A stretch of DNA of 64,000 nucleotides from JALORV01 sp963775635 (GTDB taxonomy: Bacteria; Pseudomonadota; Gammaproteobacteria; Burkholderiales; Burkholderiaceae_F), in contig CAVZJO010000016.1 of the NCBI GenBank assembly GCA_963775635.1, positions 62,001-126,000 of the forward strand, read 5' to 3'. Each line of letters starts with the position of its first letter. Within the stretch, counting starts at the first letter, position 1. The notes beneath the pieces were generated by a model. It had not been told where the DNA came from and searched no databases. It was given only the letters and a program-made list of their open reading frames with translations. Shown here in pieces: positions 39,621 to 48,218 of this stretch. Made by a program: the position numbers and the translations under genes.

Positions 39621-40232
39621 TCATTGCGCGAGCTTCAGGCCGAAGCCGACCAGGATGAATCCAGCCACGCGCCGCAGCGCGCCCGCGAGCACTCGATGAG
39701 CGCGCACCTTGACGGTCACTGCGTGCGCGAACGCGGCAAGCGTCAGGCAGTAGGCCAGCGTCAGGATGGCGATGGTGATCGCCATCGCACCGAAGGTGAT
39801 GACTCCGCGCTGAGACGCCGGATCGATGAAGAGCGGGAAAAAAGCCATGTAGAACACGATCGCCTTCGGGTTCAGCAACGTGATCAGCAGCGCTTGCCTG
39901 AAATAGCGATCGGGGCGCAGCTCCGTCGTCGTCGATTTCGCTCCCGATCGGCTGAACACCAGTCGGAGCCCGACGTAGGCCAGGTACGCCGCACCCGCGT
40001 ACTGCAGCGATCTGAACAGTGCCGGATGGCCTTGCAGCACTGCCGCGATACCGAGCGCGGCCAGCCACAGCAACACCTGATCGCCGACCAGCAGTCCGGC
40101 GGTTGCCGCAGCGCCGGCTCGGAAGCCGCCCTTGCCGGTCGCAGTCAGCAGCGCAAACGTGCCTGGGCCAGGCAATGCGAGAAAAACCAGGATGGCGGCG
40201 ACAAAGGCCCAGTAATCGGTGGTGCCAGGCAT
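39621..40232 (-). CDS. LysE/RhtB-family translocator
   Basis: 203 residues with about six membrane helices. Typical starts are WAFVAAILVFLALPGPGTFA (the LPGP motif), FRAGAAATAGLLVGDQVLL and YLAYVGLRLVFSRSG, with the family block ALLITLLNPKAIVFYMAFFP. Such proteins export amino acids or homoserine lactones; the substrate is unclear. It lies between rsmG and parA, a position I recall as recurrent in Burkholderiales. The frame is intact. Confidence 0.92.
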   Translation of the reverse strand: MPGTTDYWAFVAAILVFLALPGPGTFALLTATGKGGFRAGAAATAGLLVGDQVLLWLAALGIAAVLQGHPALFRSLQYAGAAYLAYVGLRLVFSRSGAKSTTTELRPDRYFRQALLITLLNPKAIVFYMAFFPLFIDPASQRGVITFGAMAITIAILTLAYCLTLAAFAHAVTVKVRAHRVLAGALRRVAGFILVGFGLKLAQ

Positions 40233-40245
40233 GACTGCGGTTCGA

Positions 40246-40917
40246 TCACAACGGTTCGATCACCACGAGGTGACGCTCGGCCTCGAGGCACGGAACGCGG
40301 AGTTTAACTGTGTCGATTACCGCGACCGCCGGAGTCGCGCGCTCGAGCGCGGCAATCTCGTCTACCGGCAGCACGCCCTTCATTGCGATCCAGCATCCGC
40401 CTGGCGCCAGTAGGCGCCGCGTCCATCGGACCAGCTCATCCAGCGAGCTCAGCGCGCGAGCGGTGATGATGTCGAACGGTTCGGCTCGGATTTCCTCCGC
40501 CCGCCCATGCAGTACTTCGATGTTATGCAATTGCAGTTCAAGCTTTGCCTGCAACAGAAACGCCGCTTTCTTCCTGACTTTGTCGATCAGCGTCACGTCG
40601 ACATCGGGCATCGCGATCGCCACCGGGATGCCAGGCAGTCCTCCACCCGAACCGACATCCAGCAGGCGGATGCGCCGTCCGCCAGCGCGTCGGGCAATCG
40701 TTTGAACCACAGCCAGCGAATCCAGCAGATGGTGGGTCAACAGCTGGTCGGGACGATCGATGGCAGTCAGGTTATGAACCCGATTCCATCGCTGCAGCAG
40801 CTCCGCGAATTGCAAAAGTCGCGACTGCTGTCGCTGATCCAGGGCCAGGCCCAGCTGGGTCACACCGTCGGCCAGAGCGCCCGCGAAATCAGGCCGCGAG
40901 CTGACCGTCACGGCCAC
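40246..40917 (-). CDS. rsmG: 16S rRNA m7G527 methyltransferase
   Basis: 223 residues, starting at GTG 40917 inside the last 29 bases of mnmG, so translation is probably coupled. SAM-binding motif LLDVGSGGGLPGIPVAIAMP, substrate region RVHNLTAIDRPDQLLTHHLL and VLHGRAEEIRAEPFDIITAR. RsmG methylates G527 of 16S rRNA; loss gives low-level streptomycin resistance. The mnmG-rsmG-par order is classical near bacterial origins. The frame is intact. Confidence 0.96.
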   Translation of the reverse strand: MAVTVSSRPDFAGALADGVTQLGLALDQRQQSRLLQFAELLQRWNRVHNLTAIDRPDQLLTHHLLDSLAVVQTIARRAGGRRIRLLDVGSGGGLPGIPVAIAMPDVDVTLIDKVRKKAAFLLQAKLELQLHNIEVLHGRAEEIRAEPFDIITARALSSLDELVRWTRRLLAPGGCWIAMKGVLPVDEIAALERATPAVAVIDTVKLRVPCLEAERHLVVIEPL

Positions 40918-42820
40918 TGGATTTGTTGACGCGCTTTATGTAAACCAGCAGCAGTGAAATCGCCGCCGGTGTCACACCGGAGATTCTCGATGCCTGCCCG
41001 ACGGTTTCCGGCCTGCCCGCCTTCAGTTTCTGCCTGACTTCGATCGACAGGCCGCGCACCGCGTCGTAATCGAGTTCGGACGGAATCCGGGTCGATTCAT
41101 GTGCTTCATGACGCGCAACTTCGTCGCCCTGCCGGGCGATGTAGCCCGCGTACTTGATCTGGATTTCCACCTGCTCCGCAACGTCCGAAGCGGGGGCGAT
41201 CGGTTCGGGTCCGACCGCCAGGCTGCCATCCTGAAGGCGCAGGCTCATCAGTCCGGAATAACTGACGCCGGGCCGCTTCAACAGGTCGGCCAGCGTGTAT
41301 TCGCGTCCGATAGCCTGCCCAAAGACACGCATGGACTCTTGCTCTCCAAGAATGCGAGCATTTACCCACGTCGACTTGAGCCGCTCCACTTCGCGCACAA
41401 CCGCATCGCGCTTGCGATTGAATGCCGCCCACCGCTCGTCGTCGACGCAACCGAGTCGTCGTCCGATCTCGGTCAGGCGTAAATCGGCGTTGTCTTCCCG
41501 CAGGCTCAACCGATACTCGGCCCGGCTCGTGAACATGCGGTAAGGCTCCGCGACCCCGCGGGTAATGAGATCGTCGACCAAAACGCCGAGGTACCCCTCG
41601 TCACGACGTACCGACCAAGGCGGCTCCCCGCGCGCGGCCAGCGACGCGTTGATCCCGGCCAGCAAGCCCTGCGCCGCGGCCTCCTCGTAGCCGGTCGTTC
41701 CGTTGATCTGCCCGGCGAAATACAACCCGGCGATCGACTTCGTCTCCAGGGTCGCCTTGAGCGCGCGCGGGTCGAAGTAGTCGTACTCGATCGCGTAACC
41801 GGGACGGAGGATGTGCGCTGACTCCAGCCCCTTCATCGAGCGAACGATCGCGACCTGTACGTCGAACGGCAAGCTGGTCGATATGCCGTTCGGATACACC
41901 TCGTTCGTTTCCAGGCCCTCGGGTTCGAGAAAAATCTGGTGCGAACTTTTGTCCGCGAAGCGGTGGATCTTGTCTTCGATAGACGGGCAGTAGCGTGGCC
42001 CGACGCCCTCGATCACTCCGGAATACATCGGACTACGGTCGAGGTTGGCGCGGATTGCATCGTGGGTCGCGGCATTGGTGTGCGTGATCCAGCACGACAC
42101 CTGGGCCGGATGCTGGAGCGGCGATCCAAGGAAGGAGAACACCGGGACCGGATCGCGGTCGCCCGGCTGCTCTTCGAGGCGGCGGAAATCGATGGTCCGC
42201 CCGTCAAGTCGCGGCGGCGTTCCGGTCTTCAGCCGCCCTTGCGGGAGCTTCAACTCCTTCAGCCGCGCCGCGAGCGAGATCGACGGCGGATCACCGGCGC
42301 GACCGGCGGCGAAGTTCCGCAGCCCGATGTGGACCAGACCGTTGAGGAACGTGCCCGCAGTCAACACGACAGCGCGGCCGCAGAAGCGGATACCGGACTG
42401 CGTGACTGCACCGACAACCCGATCGCCGTGCACGATCAGGTCATCGACGGCCTGCTGGAACAGCCACAGATTCGGCTGGTTCTCAAGCCGGCGTCGGATC
42501 GCCTTCCGATAGAGCACACGATCGGCCTGCGCCCTCGTGGCTCGAACGGCAGGACCTTTCGAGCGATTGAGAGTCCGAAACTGGATGCCAGCTTCGTCGG
42601 TGGCTCGCGCCATGGCTCCGCCAAGCGCGTCGACTTCCTTGACCAGATGGCCCTTGCCGATCCCGCCGATCGAGGGGTTGCACGACATCTGCCCCAACGT
42701 CTCGATGCTGTGTGTCAGCAGAACCGTGCGCGCACCGGTACGGGCCGCCGCCAATGCAGCCTCCGTGCCGGCGTGACCGCCGCCGACTACGATGACGTCG
42801 AAAACTTCCGGGAAATCCAT
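40889..42820 (-). CDS. mnmG: tRNA uridine-5-carboxymethylaminomethyl modification enzyme MnmG (GidA)
   Basis: 643 residues from ATG 42820 (MDFPEVFDVIVVGGGHAGTE), matching family N-termini; ATG 42826 would add two residues. FAD-binding GGGHAGTEAALAAAR, SCNPSIGGIGKGHLVKEVDA, RLKTGTPPRLDGRTI, and GLYFAGQINGTTGYEEAAAQ. With MnmE (58401-59789) it makes the cmnm5 modification at wobble U34. Two parS palindromes lie just upstream of its start. The frame is intact. The strong antisense frame over this gene is an artefact. Confidence 0.97.
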   Translation of the reverse strand: MDFPEVFDVIVVGGGHAGTEAALAAARTGARTVLLTHSIETLGQMSCNPSIGGIGKGHLVKEVDALGGAMARATDEAGIQFRTLNRSKGPAVRATRAQADRVLYRKAIRRRLENQPNLWLFQQAVDDLIVHGDRVVGAVTQSGIRFCGRAVVLTAGTFLNGLVHIGLRNFAAGRAGDPPSISLAARLKELKLPQGRLKTGTPPRLDGRTIDFRRLEEQPGDRDPVPVFSFLGSPLQHPAQVSCWITHTNAATHDAIRANLDRSPMYSGVIEGVGPRYCPSIEDKIHRFADKSSHQIFLEPEGLETNEVYPNGISTSLPFDVQVAIVRSMKGLESAHILRPGYAIEYDYFDPRALKATLETKSIAGLYFAGQINGTTGYEEAAAQGLLAGINASLAARGEPPWSVRRDEGYLGVLVDDLITRGVAEPYRMFTSRAEYRLSLREDNADLRLTEIGRRLGCVDDERWAAFNRKRDAVVREVERLKSTWVNARILGEQESMRVFGQAIGREYTLADLLKRPGVSYSGLMSLRLQDGSLAVGPEPIAPASDVAEQVEIQIKYAGYIARQGDEVARHEAHESTRIPSELDYDAVRGLSIEVRQKLKAGRPETVGQASRISGVTPAAISLLLVYIKRVNKSSGRDGQLAA

Positions 42821-42885
42821 GGGCATCGCGAACAAGCCGGAAAGTATAGTCGGCCGACCCAACATCAATCGCCGGCGAGTTTCGA

Positions 42886-42901
42886 TGTTTCACGTGGAAC
42901 C
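42886..42901. promoter_or_regulatory. parS-like site 1
   Basis: TGTTTCACGTGGAACC. Compared with the universal parS core TGTTNCACGTGNAACA, only the last base differs. It lies 66 bases upstream of the mnmG start and 12 bases from a second site, about 20.3 kb from the putative origin, within the zone where chromosomal parS sites cluster. It is the expected ParB target. Confidence 0.88.
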
Positions 42902-42912
42902 GAGCTATCGCC

Positions 42913-42928
42913 CGTTCCACGTGGAACA
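42913..42928. promoter_or_regulatory. parS-like site 2
   Basis: CGTTCCACGTGGAACA, a 14-base perfect palindrome GTTCCACGTGGAAC; only the first base differs from TGTTNCACGTGNAACA. Together with site 1 it fills the short gap between mnmG and the AsmA-like gene, whose stop codon begins three bases further on (42932-42934). Confidence 0.88.
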
Positions 42929-42931
42929 GAA

Positions 42932-44839
42932 CTAGGGACCGAAGTGAGGCTCGAGTGCGCTGCCGCGCACCCGGAGTGTCATGGCCTGTATGCGCTGCCC
43001 GACGAGTTCCACTCGCACAGTCCCCGCTACCTTCATCTCCGGATCGACGGTGAAATCGCCCCGCGCAGCCAGCGCCCCAGCTCGGCCGCCGGTGTCCTCG
43101 AAACGCACGCCGGCCGACGAAGCACCAAGAGTCCCCTCAAACTCGGTGAACCGCGTCAGACCACCCGCTGTAGCGCCCTGCGTCGCCGCCAGCCCGAGAT
43201 TGATCCCGTTGAGCGTCGCCCAGCGCACCTGGAATGGTCCTGCCAGCACCGCCTGACGCACGGCCTCGTCGAGGGTGCTGCCATGCCCGACGACCGTGAG
43301 ATCCAGATTGGCCGTTCCCTGGAAGGGCGCCAACGCTGCATCCTGCCCCGCCGGCGCCTTGCGAATATGGCTAACGACCGTCTCGATGTCGACGTTGGTG
43401 CCTGCGGTGCGCCCGGTAATCACCCACTCGACATCGCTTGCTGCGTACAGCATGCCGGTCATCACGCCATAGAAGCCCGCCAGCGAATAGCTGGAAATCT
43501 CGATCAGTTTGCCGTCCACCCGCCCGTTGGCCCGGACTTCACTCCATCTCACCTTCGGCCCGAACGGCAGAGTCCACCGCTCGGCATCCAGCCGGAAGTC
43601 GATCACCGAGCGGCCGTCGCTCGTCCGCGCCGGCCGCAGCGCCAACTTCATCGCACCCTCGGTGTCCAGTTGCCTGACCAGCAGCGGGCCGAAACGGCCA
43701 TCATCGCCGCGACGGATCAGCGCTTCGTACCGATCCGGGAGCAGCTCAGTGCCCGAAATGCGTACCGACTCGAAGCGGATGGTCGAAATCTTCGGAGACA
43801 GCGCGTTGGCGCCGGCCGCCAAGGCGGAAGCGATGGTTCGCGCCTGCTCGACCGTGAAGCTCAATGGCGCAATGGTCGCTTCGCCCCAGACCCATTGACC
43901 GCCTCGCAGCGCGCTCCACAAGTCCTTCCAGTTGATCAGCAGCGAGGCTTCCTCGATGCCGACCTCTCCTGCCCGGATCCCGCGAATGACCATTCGCGGC
44001 GATGGTGTGAAGCGAAACTCGGTGTCGGCTACGGCGACCGGCTGGCGGAACACCTCCGAGAGCCGCTGGGCCACCCTCGGTGCGCTGACCTCGCGCTGCA
44101 ATGGCTCCACCGTACTGAACAGGGCCGCGCCGACGACCGCGATCGCAGCGACCACCACCAGCCGCTTCATCCAGGTTCGAACCGCCTGCCGTCGTTGCTC
44201 ATCAGCGATTTCATCGCCCTCGGCGCGGTCCCGCTCTTCTTGCAGGTCGAGCCGGTCTGGGACATTGACCGTGGTGATCGCGAAATGAGTCGCCGCCTCC
44301 CATTCGGGGGACCGAGTCGTTCCCGGCGCGGCTAACGAGTTATGTGAGCGCCCACTTACCGTGACTGCCTCACGGCCTGATGCGGATTGACGCTGGGCCG
44401 CGGGTGGGCGGGCTGGCGCGCGTGTAGCTTCACGCGTCAGCTGAGCGGCAGCCTGCTCGACTCGCGCGCGCACCAGCTCGCTCGCGACGGCCTCTTCGGT
44501 GTCCCCGAAGATCGTGATCGGATCCAACTCACTCTGCTCGAGGAACTGCGCGACCGCGTCGGGTTCAAGGCCGCCCCCGGGGCTGCTGTCGTTCAGCTGA
44601 ACAGCTTCCTTCGAACCCATGGGTTCGACCAGCCCGGCGTCCTGCAGCTTGCGCATCGCGCGCTCGATGCGCTCGTCGTTCAGGCTCGGCAGGCGGGTCT
44701 TCAGTCCTGCGACATTGAGCCGGCCGTCGAGCAGGATCAGGATCAGCCGCTCGCTCTGCGTGAACTGGTGCGATTTCTCATAGACCTCACGCACACCGCG
44801 ATCGGTGCGCCGATAGATCATCGAGACGTTCAGCGCCAT
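42932..44839 (-). CDS. AsmA-like membrane protein with cytoplasmic winged-helix-like head
   Basis: 635 residues. Residues 1-75 (RGVREVYEKSHQFTQSERLI, LILLDGRLNVAGLKTRLPSL, ERIERAMRKLQDAGLVEP) look like a small winged-helix or DUF4388-type domain. A disordered Ala/Pro/Arg linker follows, then one membrane span near residues 220-245 (WMKRLVVVAAIAVVGAALFS). The large periplasmic part has AsmA/TamB-type beta features: a C-terminal TANLDLTVVGHGSTLDEAVR, LNGINLGLAATQGATAGGLT and GDFTVDPEMKVAGTVRVELV. AsmA-like proteins are implicated in phospholipid transport to the outer membrane. The cytoplasmic head is unusual. The gene is upstream of mnmG across the parS pair. Confidence 0.78.
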   Translation of the reverse strand: MALNVSMIYRRTDRGVREVYEKSHQFTQSERLILILLDGRLNVAGLKTRLPSLNDERIERAMRKLQDAGLVEPMGSKEAVQLNDSSPGGGLEPDAVAQFLEQSELDPITIFGDTEEAVASELVRARVEQAAAQLTREATRAPARPPAAQRQSASGREAVTVSGRSHNSLAAPGTTRSPEWEAATHFAITTVNVPDRLDLQEERDRAEGDEIADEQRRQAVRTWMKRLVVVAAIAVVGAALFSTVEPLQREVSAPRVAQRLSEVFRQPVAVADTEFRFTPSPRMVIRGIRAGEVGIEEASLLINWKDLWSALRGGQWVWGEATIAPLSFTVEQARTIASALAAGANALSPKISTIRFESVRISGTELLPDRYEALIRRGDDGRFGPLLVRQLDTEGAMKLALRPARTSDGRSVIDFRLDAERWTLPFGPKVRWSEVRANGRVDGKLIEISSYSLAGFYGVMTGMLYAASDVEWVITGRTAGTNVDIETVVSHIRKAPAGQDAALAPFQGTANLDLTVVGHGSTLDEAVRQAVLAGPFQVRWATLNGINLGLAATQGATAGGLTRFTEFEGTLGASSAGVRFEDTGGRAGALAARGDFTVDPEMKVAGTVRVELVGQRIQAMTLRVRGSALEPHFGP

Positions 44840-45019
44840 CGGGAATCGTGGTGTCCCCTGCTAGGGGATCGTCGACACAGATCAATCGATTGTATCGACG
44901 AAGGCGCCGGAATCGCACGCGGCCGTTCGGTCGATAAGCGGGGCAGATCGGCCGCCTGTGCTCCAGCGGCGGACCGATACCGTACTTGCGTCGGGTCCGC
45001 CATCGCGGGCTGAGGAGTT

Positions 45020-46018
45020 CTATGCGCTGGCAGCCCTCAGCGACCGGCGGCGCAGCCACCACTCGTTGAACTCGCCAATGATTCCGCGACGAAACGCCAT
45101 CACACAGATGACGAATATCAGCCCGATAACGATGGTGACCGCTTCACCAAGCCCGTTGAACCATTCGATGCCGGTCGCTCGCCCGAGGAACATGCCGATA
45201 TCGCCGACCTTGTTCTCGAGCGCCACGACGATGAAGGCACCGAGGATCGGCCCGAGCATCGTCCCCATTCCACCGACCAGCACCATCAGGATCACCAGCC
45301 CCGAGGTGCTCCAGTGCGCGTCGGTCAGCGTGGCGAAACCGAGTACGAGCGTCTTCGTCGCGCCCGCCAGGCCGGCCAGCGCCGCAGACAGCACAAAGGC
45401 CAGCAGCTTGAAACGAGCCGTGTCGTAGCCGAGCGAGGTCGCGCGTGCCTCGTTCTCGCGTATGGCTTTCAGCACCTGGCCGAACGGTGAATGAACGGTT
45501 CGGTAGATGACCAGGAAGGCAAACACGAAGATCGCAAGCACGACGTAGTAGAGAGCCACGTCGCTGGACAGATCGATGAGGCCGAGCAGCTTGCCGCGCG
45601 GGACCGACTGCAGGCCGTCTTCGCCGCCGGTAAAACCGGCCTGCAGGAAGACGAAGTACAGCATCTGCGCCAGCGCGAGCGTAATCATTGAAAAATAGAT
45701 ACCACTGCGGCGGATCGCGAGGAGACCCATCACAAGGCCGAGCACAGCGCCGGCGACGATGCCGATCAACAGCCCGATCTCCATCGGGACGCCCCACACC
45801 TTGAGCGCATGCCCCGCAGCGTAGGCGGCACCCCCGAGGAACGCCGCATGGCCGAACGACAGCAGGCCGGTGAACCCAATCAGCAGGTTAAAGGCGCAGG
45901 CGAAGAGCGCGTAGCACATCACCTTCATCACGAATACCGGATACGCACCGAGCGCCGGCAGCACGGCGACGATCGCCAGCAGCGCCAGATAGACGGCGAA
46001 TTCGCGCGACAGCTTCAC
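45020..46018 (-). CDS. livM: Branched-chain-amino-acid-type ABC permease (LivM-like)
   Basis: 332 residues with about nine membrane spans. LivM signatures: NLLIGFTGLLSFGHAAFLGG, AIRRSGIYFSMITLALAQML, TGGEDGLQ and the coupling loop AIRENEARATSLGYDTARFK, then VGGMGTMLGPILGAF. It starts one base after the livH stop. The family imports branched-chain amino acids, but close relatives carry amides, aromatic acids or other compounds, so the symbol indicates family only. It is the last gene of a six-gene minus-strand operon. Confidence 0.92.
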   Translation of the reverse strand: MKLSREFAVYLALLAIVAVLPALGAYPVFVMKVMCYALFACAFNLLIGFTGLLSFGHAAFLGGAAYAAGHALKVWGVPMEIGLLIGIVAGAVLGLVMGLLAIRRSGIYFSMITLALAQMLYFVFLQAGFTGGEDGLQSVPRGKLLGLIDLSSDVALYYVVLAIFVFAFLVIYRTVHSPFGQVLKAIRENEARATSLGYDTARFKLLAFVLSAALAGLAGATKTLVLGFATLTDAHWSTSGLVILMVLVGGMGTMLGPILGAFIVVALENKVGDIGMFLGRATGIEWFNGLGEAVTIVIGLIFVICVMAFRRGIIGEFNEWWLRRRSLRAASA

Positions 46019-46019
46019 G

Positions 46020-46907
46020 CTACTTCTCCTTGCCGAACAGCCCGGCTGGCCGCAGCAGCAGCACGATGGCCATAATCAGGAACACGACGGTGGCCGAGGC
46101 TTCCGGATAAAACACTCTCGTGAATCCCTCGATGACACCCAGTCCCAGGCCGGTCAGGATCGATCCGAGGATCGAGCCCATGCCACCGATCACGACCACC
46201 GCGAACACCACGATGATCAGGTTGCTACCCATCAGTGGCTGAACCTGCAGGATCGGCGCGGCCAGTACGCCGGCGAATCCAGCCAGCGCGACGCCAAAAC
46301 CGTACGTCAGCGTCACCATCAACGGAACATTGACGCCGAACGCCTCCGTCAGCCTCGCGTTCTCGGTGCCGGCGCGCAGCAGCGCGCCGAGCTTGGTGCG
46401 CTCGATGACGTACCAAGTGCCGAGGCAGACGACCAGCGACGCCAGCACAACCCACGCTCGGTAGTTGGGCAGGATCATGAACCCGAGATTGGTGGAGCCC
46501 TGCAGTGTTTCTGGTACCTGATAGGGCAGCCCCGAGACGCCATAGAACGAACGGAAGAAGCCTTCGATCAGCAAGGTCAGGCCGAAGGTGAGCAACAACC
46601 CGTACAGGTGATCGAGCTTGTAGAGGTGCCGCAACAGCAGCCTTTCGACGATGATTCCGAACAGGCCCACCAGCAGCGGCGCGACGATCAGCATCACCCA
46701 GTAGTTGACGCCGAAGTAGGTGAGACCCATCCAAGCGAAAATGGCCCCCATCATGTAGAGCGCGCCGTGCGAGAAATTGATGACGTTCAGCAGCCCGAAA
46801 ATGACCGCCAGTCCCAGCGACAGCATCGCGTAGAAAGAACCGTTCACCAGGCCGAGCAGCAACTGGCTCAGCAGGGCCGGCAGCGGAATTCCGAACAGTT
46901 CAGTCAT
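46020..46907 (-). CDS. livH: Branched-chain-amino-acid-type ABC permease (LivH-like)
   Basis: 295 residues, about eight spans. LivH blocks: LLLGLVNGSFYAMLSLGLAV, FGLLNVINFSHGALYMMGA, ERTKLGALLRAGTENARLTE (the coupling loop contacting the ATPase) and VVIGGMGSILGSILTGLGL. It pairs with LivM to form the membrane channel. It follows the solute-binding protein gene by 66 bases. The frame is intact. Confidence 0.93.
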   Translation of the reverse strand: MTELFGIPLPALLSQLLLGLVNGSFYAMLSLGLAVIFGLLNVINFSHGALYMMGAIFAWMGLTYFGVNYWVMLIVAPLLVGLFGIIVERLLLRHLYKLDHLYGLLLTFGLTLLIEGFFRSFYGVSGLPYQVPETLQGSTNLGFMILPNYRAWVVLASLVVCLGTWYVIERTKLGALLRAGTENARLTEAFGVNVPLMVTLTYGFGVALAGFAGVLAAPILQVQPLMGSNLIIVVFAVVVIGGMGSILGSILTGLGLGVIEGFTRVFYPEASATVVFLIMAIVLLLRPAGLFGKEK

Positions 46908-46973
46908 CGCAGTCAGTCACAGTCGCCGGGGCGTGCGCGCAAAGAGAGGCTCGCGCCCCGGCACCGCCTCACG

Positions 46974-48188
46974 CTACTTCAGCGGACACTTCGAAACGCC
47001 AGGCAGCTTGTAAGCCTGTTCGCCCGGAATGACCTGTACGGTCTTGAAGTAATCCCACGGCTCCTTCGACTCCTCCGGACTCTTGACCTGCTGCAGATAC
47101 ATGTCGTGGACCATTCGACCGTCGGGACGGATGTAGCCACCCTTGGCGAACATGTCGTTGATCTTCATCTTCTTCATCTGCGCCATGACAGCATCGGCAT
47201 CATCGCTACCCACCGCCTTGACCGCCGTCAGATAGGTCAGGGTCGCCGAGTAGTTGCCGGCTTGCAGCATCGACGGCATGCGCTTGAACTTGTCGAAGAA
47301 GCGACGGCTCCAGGCGCGTGCCTCGGGAGACTGGTTCCAGTACCAGCCATCGGTCAGGTACATGCCTTGCGTCGTCTTCAGTCCCAAGGCATGGACGTCG
47401 TTGATGAACATCAGCAAGCCCGCCAGCTTCATCGTCTTGGTCACGCCGAACTCGTTCGCCGCCTTGATCGAGTTGATCGTGTCGCCGCCGGCATTGGCCA
47501 GCCCGAGGATCTGCGCCTTGCTGTTCTGCGCCTGCAGCAGGAATGACGAGAAATCCGACGCATTCAGTGGCGCGCGCACTTGGCCGACCACGGTGCCGCC
47601 GCTGGCCTTGACGACGTCGGCGGTGTCTTTCTCGAGCGAGTGACCGAATGCATAGTCGGCCGTCAGGAAGAACCAGGTCTTGCCGCCGGCCTTCACGACC
47701 GCCGATCCGGTGCCGTTCGCGAGCGCGATCGTGTCGTAGGTGTAGTGAACGATATACGGCGAGCAATCCTCGTTGGTCAGACGCGAGGTCGCTGCGCCGG
47801 AGACGATGTACGGCCGTTTCTTCTCGGTCGCGACCTTGGAGCCCGCAAGCTGCGCGGCCGAGTTGGTGCCGCCGATGATCATGTCGGCACCGCCCTGGTC
47901 GATCCACTCGCGCACCTTGGACGACGAGATGTCGGCCTTGTTCTGGTGGTCGGCGAAGACGACCTCGATCTTCTTGCCCGGGAACTCCTTCTGCATGTCG
48001 GCAATCGCCATGCGGATGGCCTCGACACCAGCCGGGCCGTCCAGGTCCGAATAGAGCGACGACATGTCGGTGATGATTCCGATCACGATCTTGTCGTCCG
48101 AAAGCTTCTGCGCGTGCGCACTGGAAAATCCCAGCGCCAGTCCACAAGCCGCAAGCGCCGCGGCCACCTTTTTCAACTTCAACTTCAT
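46974..48188 (-). CDS. Branched-chain-type ABC substrate-binding protein
   Basis: 404 residues. Signal peptide MKLKLKKVAAALAACGLALG ending near SAHAQK; mature start LSDDKIVIGIITDMSSLYSD. It is a type I periplasmic binding protein with two lobes (IEVVFADHQNKADISSSKVR, MIIGGTNSAAQLAGSKVA, WFFLTADYAFGHSLEKDTAD). This subgroup (YSDLDGPAGVEAIRMAIADM) includes receptors for amides and aromatic acids as well as amino acids, so the ligand is open. An Arg-free GGAGGAG ribosome-binding site precedes ATG. It lies between livF and livH. Confidence 0.92.
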   Translation of the reverse strand: MKLKLKKVAAALAACGLALGFSSAHAQKLSDDKIVIGIITDMSSLYSDLDGPAGVEAIRMAIADMQKEFPGKKIEVVFADHQNKADISSSKVREWIDQGGADMIIGGTNSAAQLAGSKVATEKKRPYIVSGAATSRLTNEDCSPYIVHYTYDTIALANGTGSAVVKAGGKTWFFLTADYAFGHSLEKDTADVVKASGGTVVGQVRAPLNASDFSSFLLQAQNSKAQILGLANAGGDTINSIKAANEFGVTKTMKLAGLLMFINDVHALGLKTTQGMYLTDGWYWNQSPEARAWSRRFFDKFKRMPSMLQAGNYSATLTYLTAVKAVGSDDADAVMAQMKKMKINDMFAKGGYIRPDGRMVHDMYLQQVKSPEESKEPWDYFKTVQVIPGEQAYKLPGVSKCPLK

Positions 48189-48218
48189 CTCGATCTCCTC
48201 CTCGGGGATGGTAGGTAC

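Noticed and set aside
41939..44335. A 798-codon plus-strand open frame over mnmG and the AsmA-like gene
   Set aside because: Antisense to two well-supported genes, no recognisable domain, and the composition of a shadow frame.
44854..44869. TCCCCTGCTAGGGGA palindrome upstream of the AsmA-like gene
   Set aside because: Short, single and not matching any operator I know; could be chance in GC-rich DNA.
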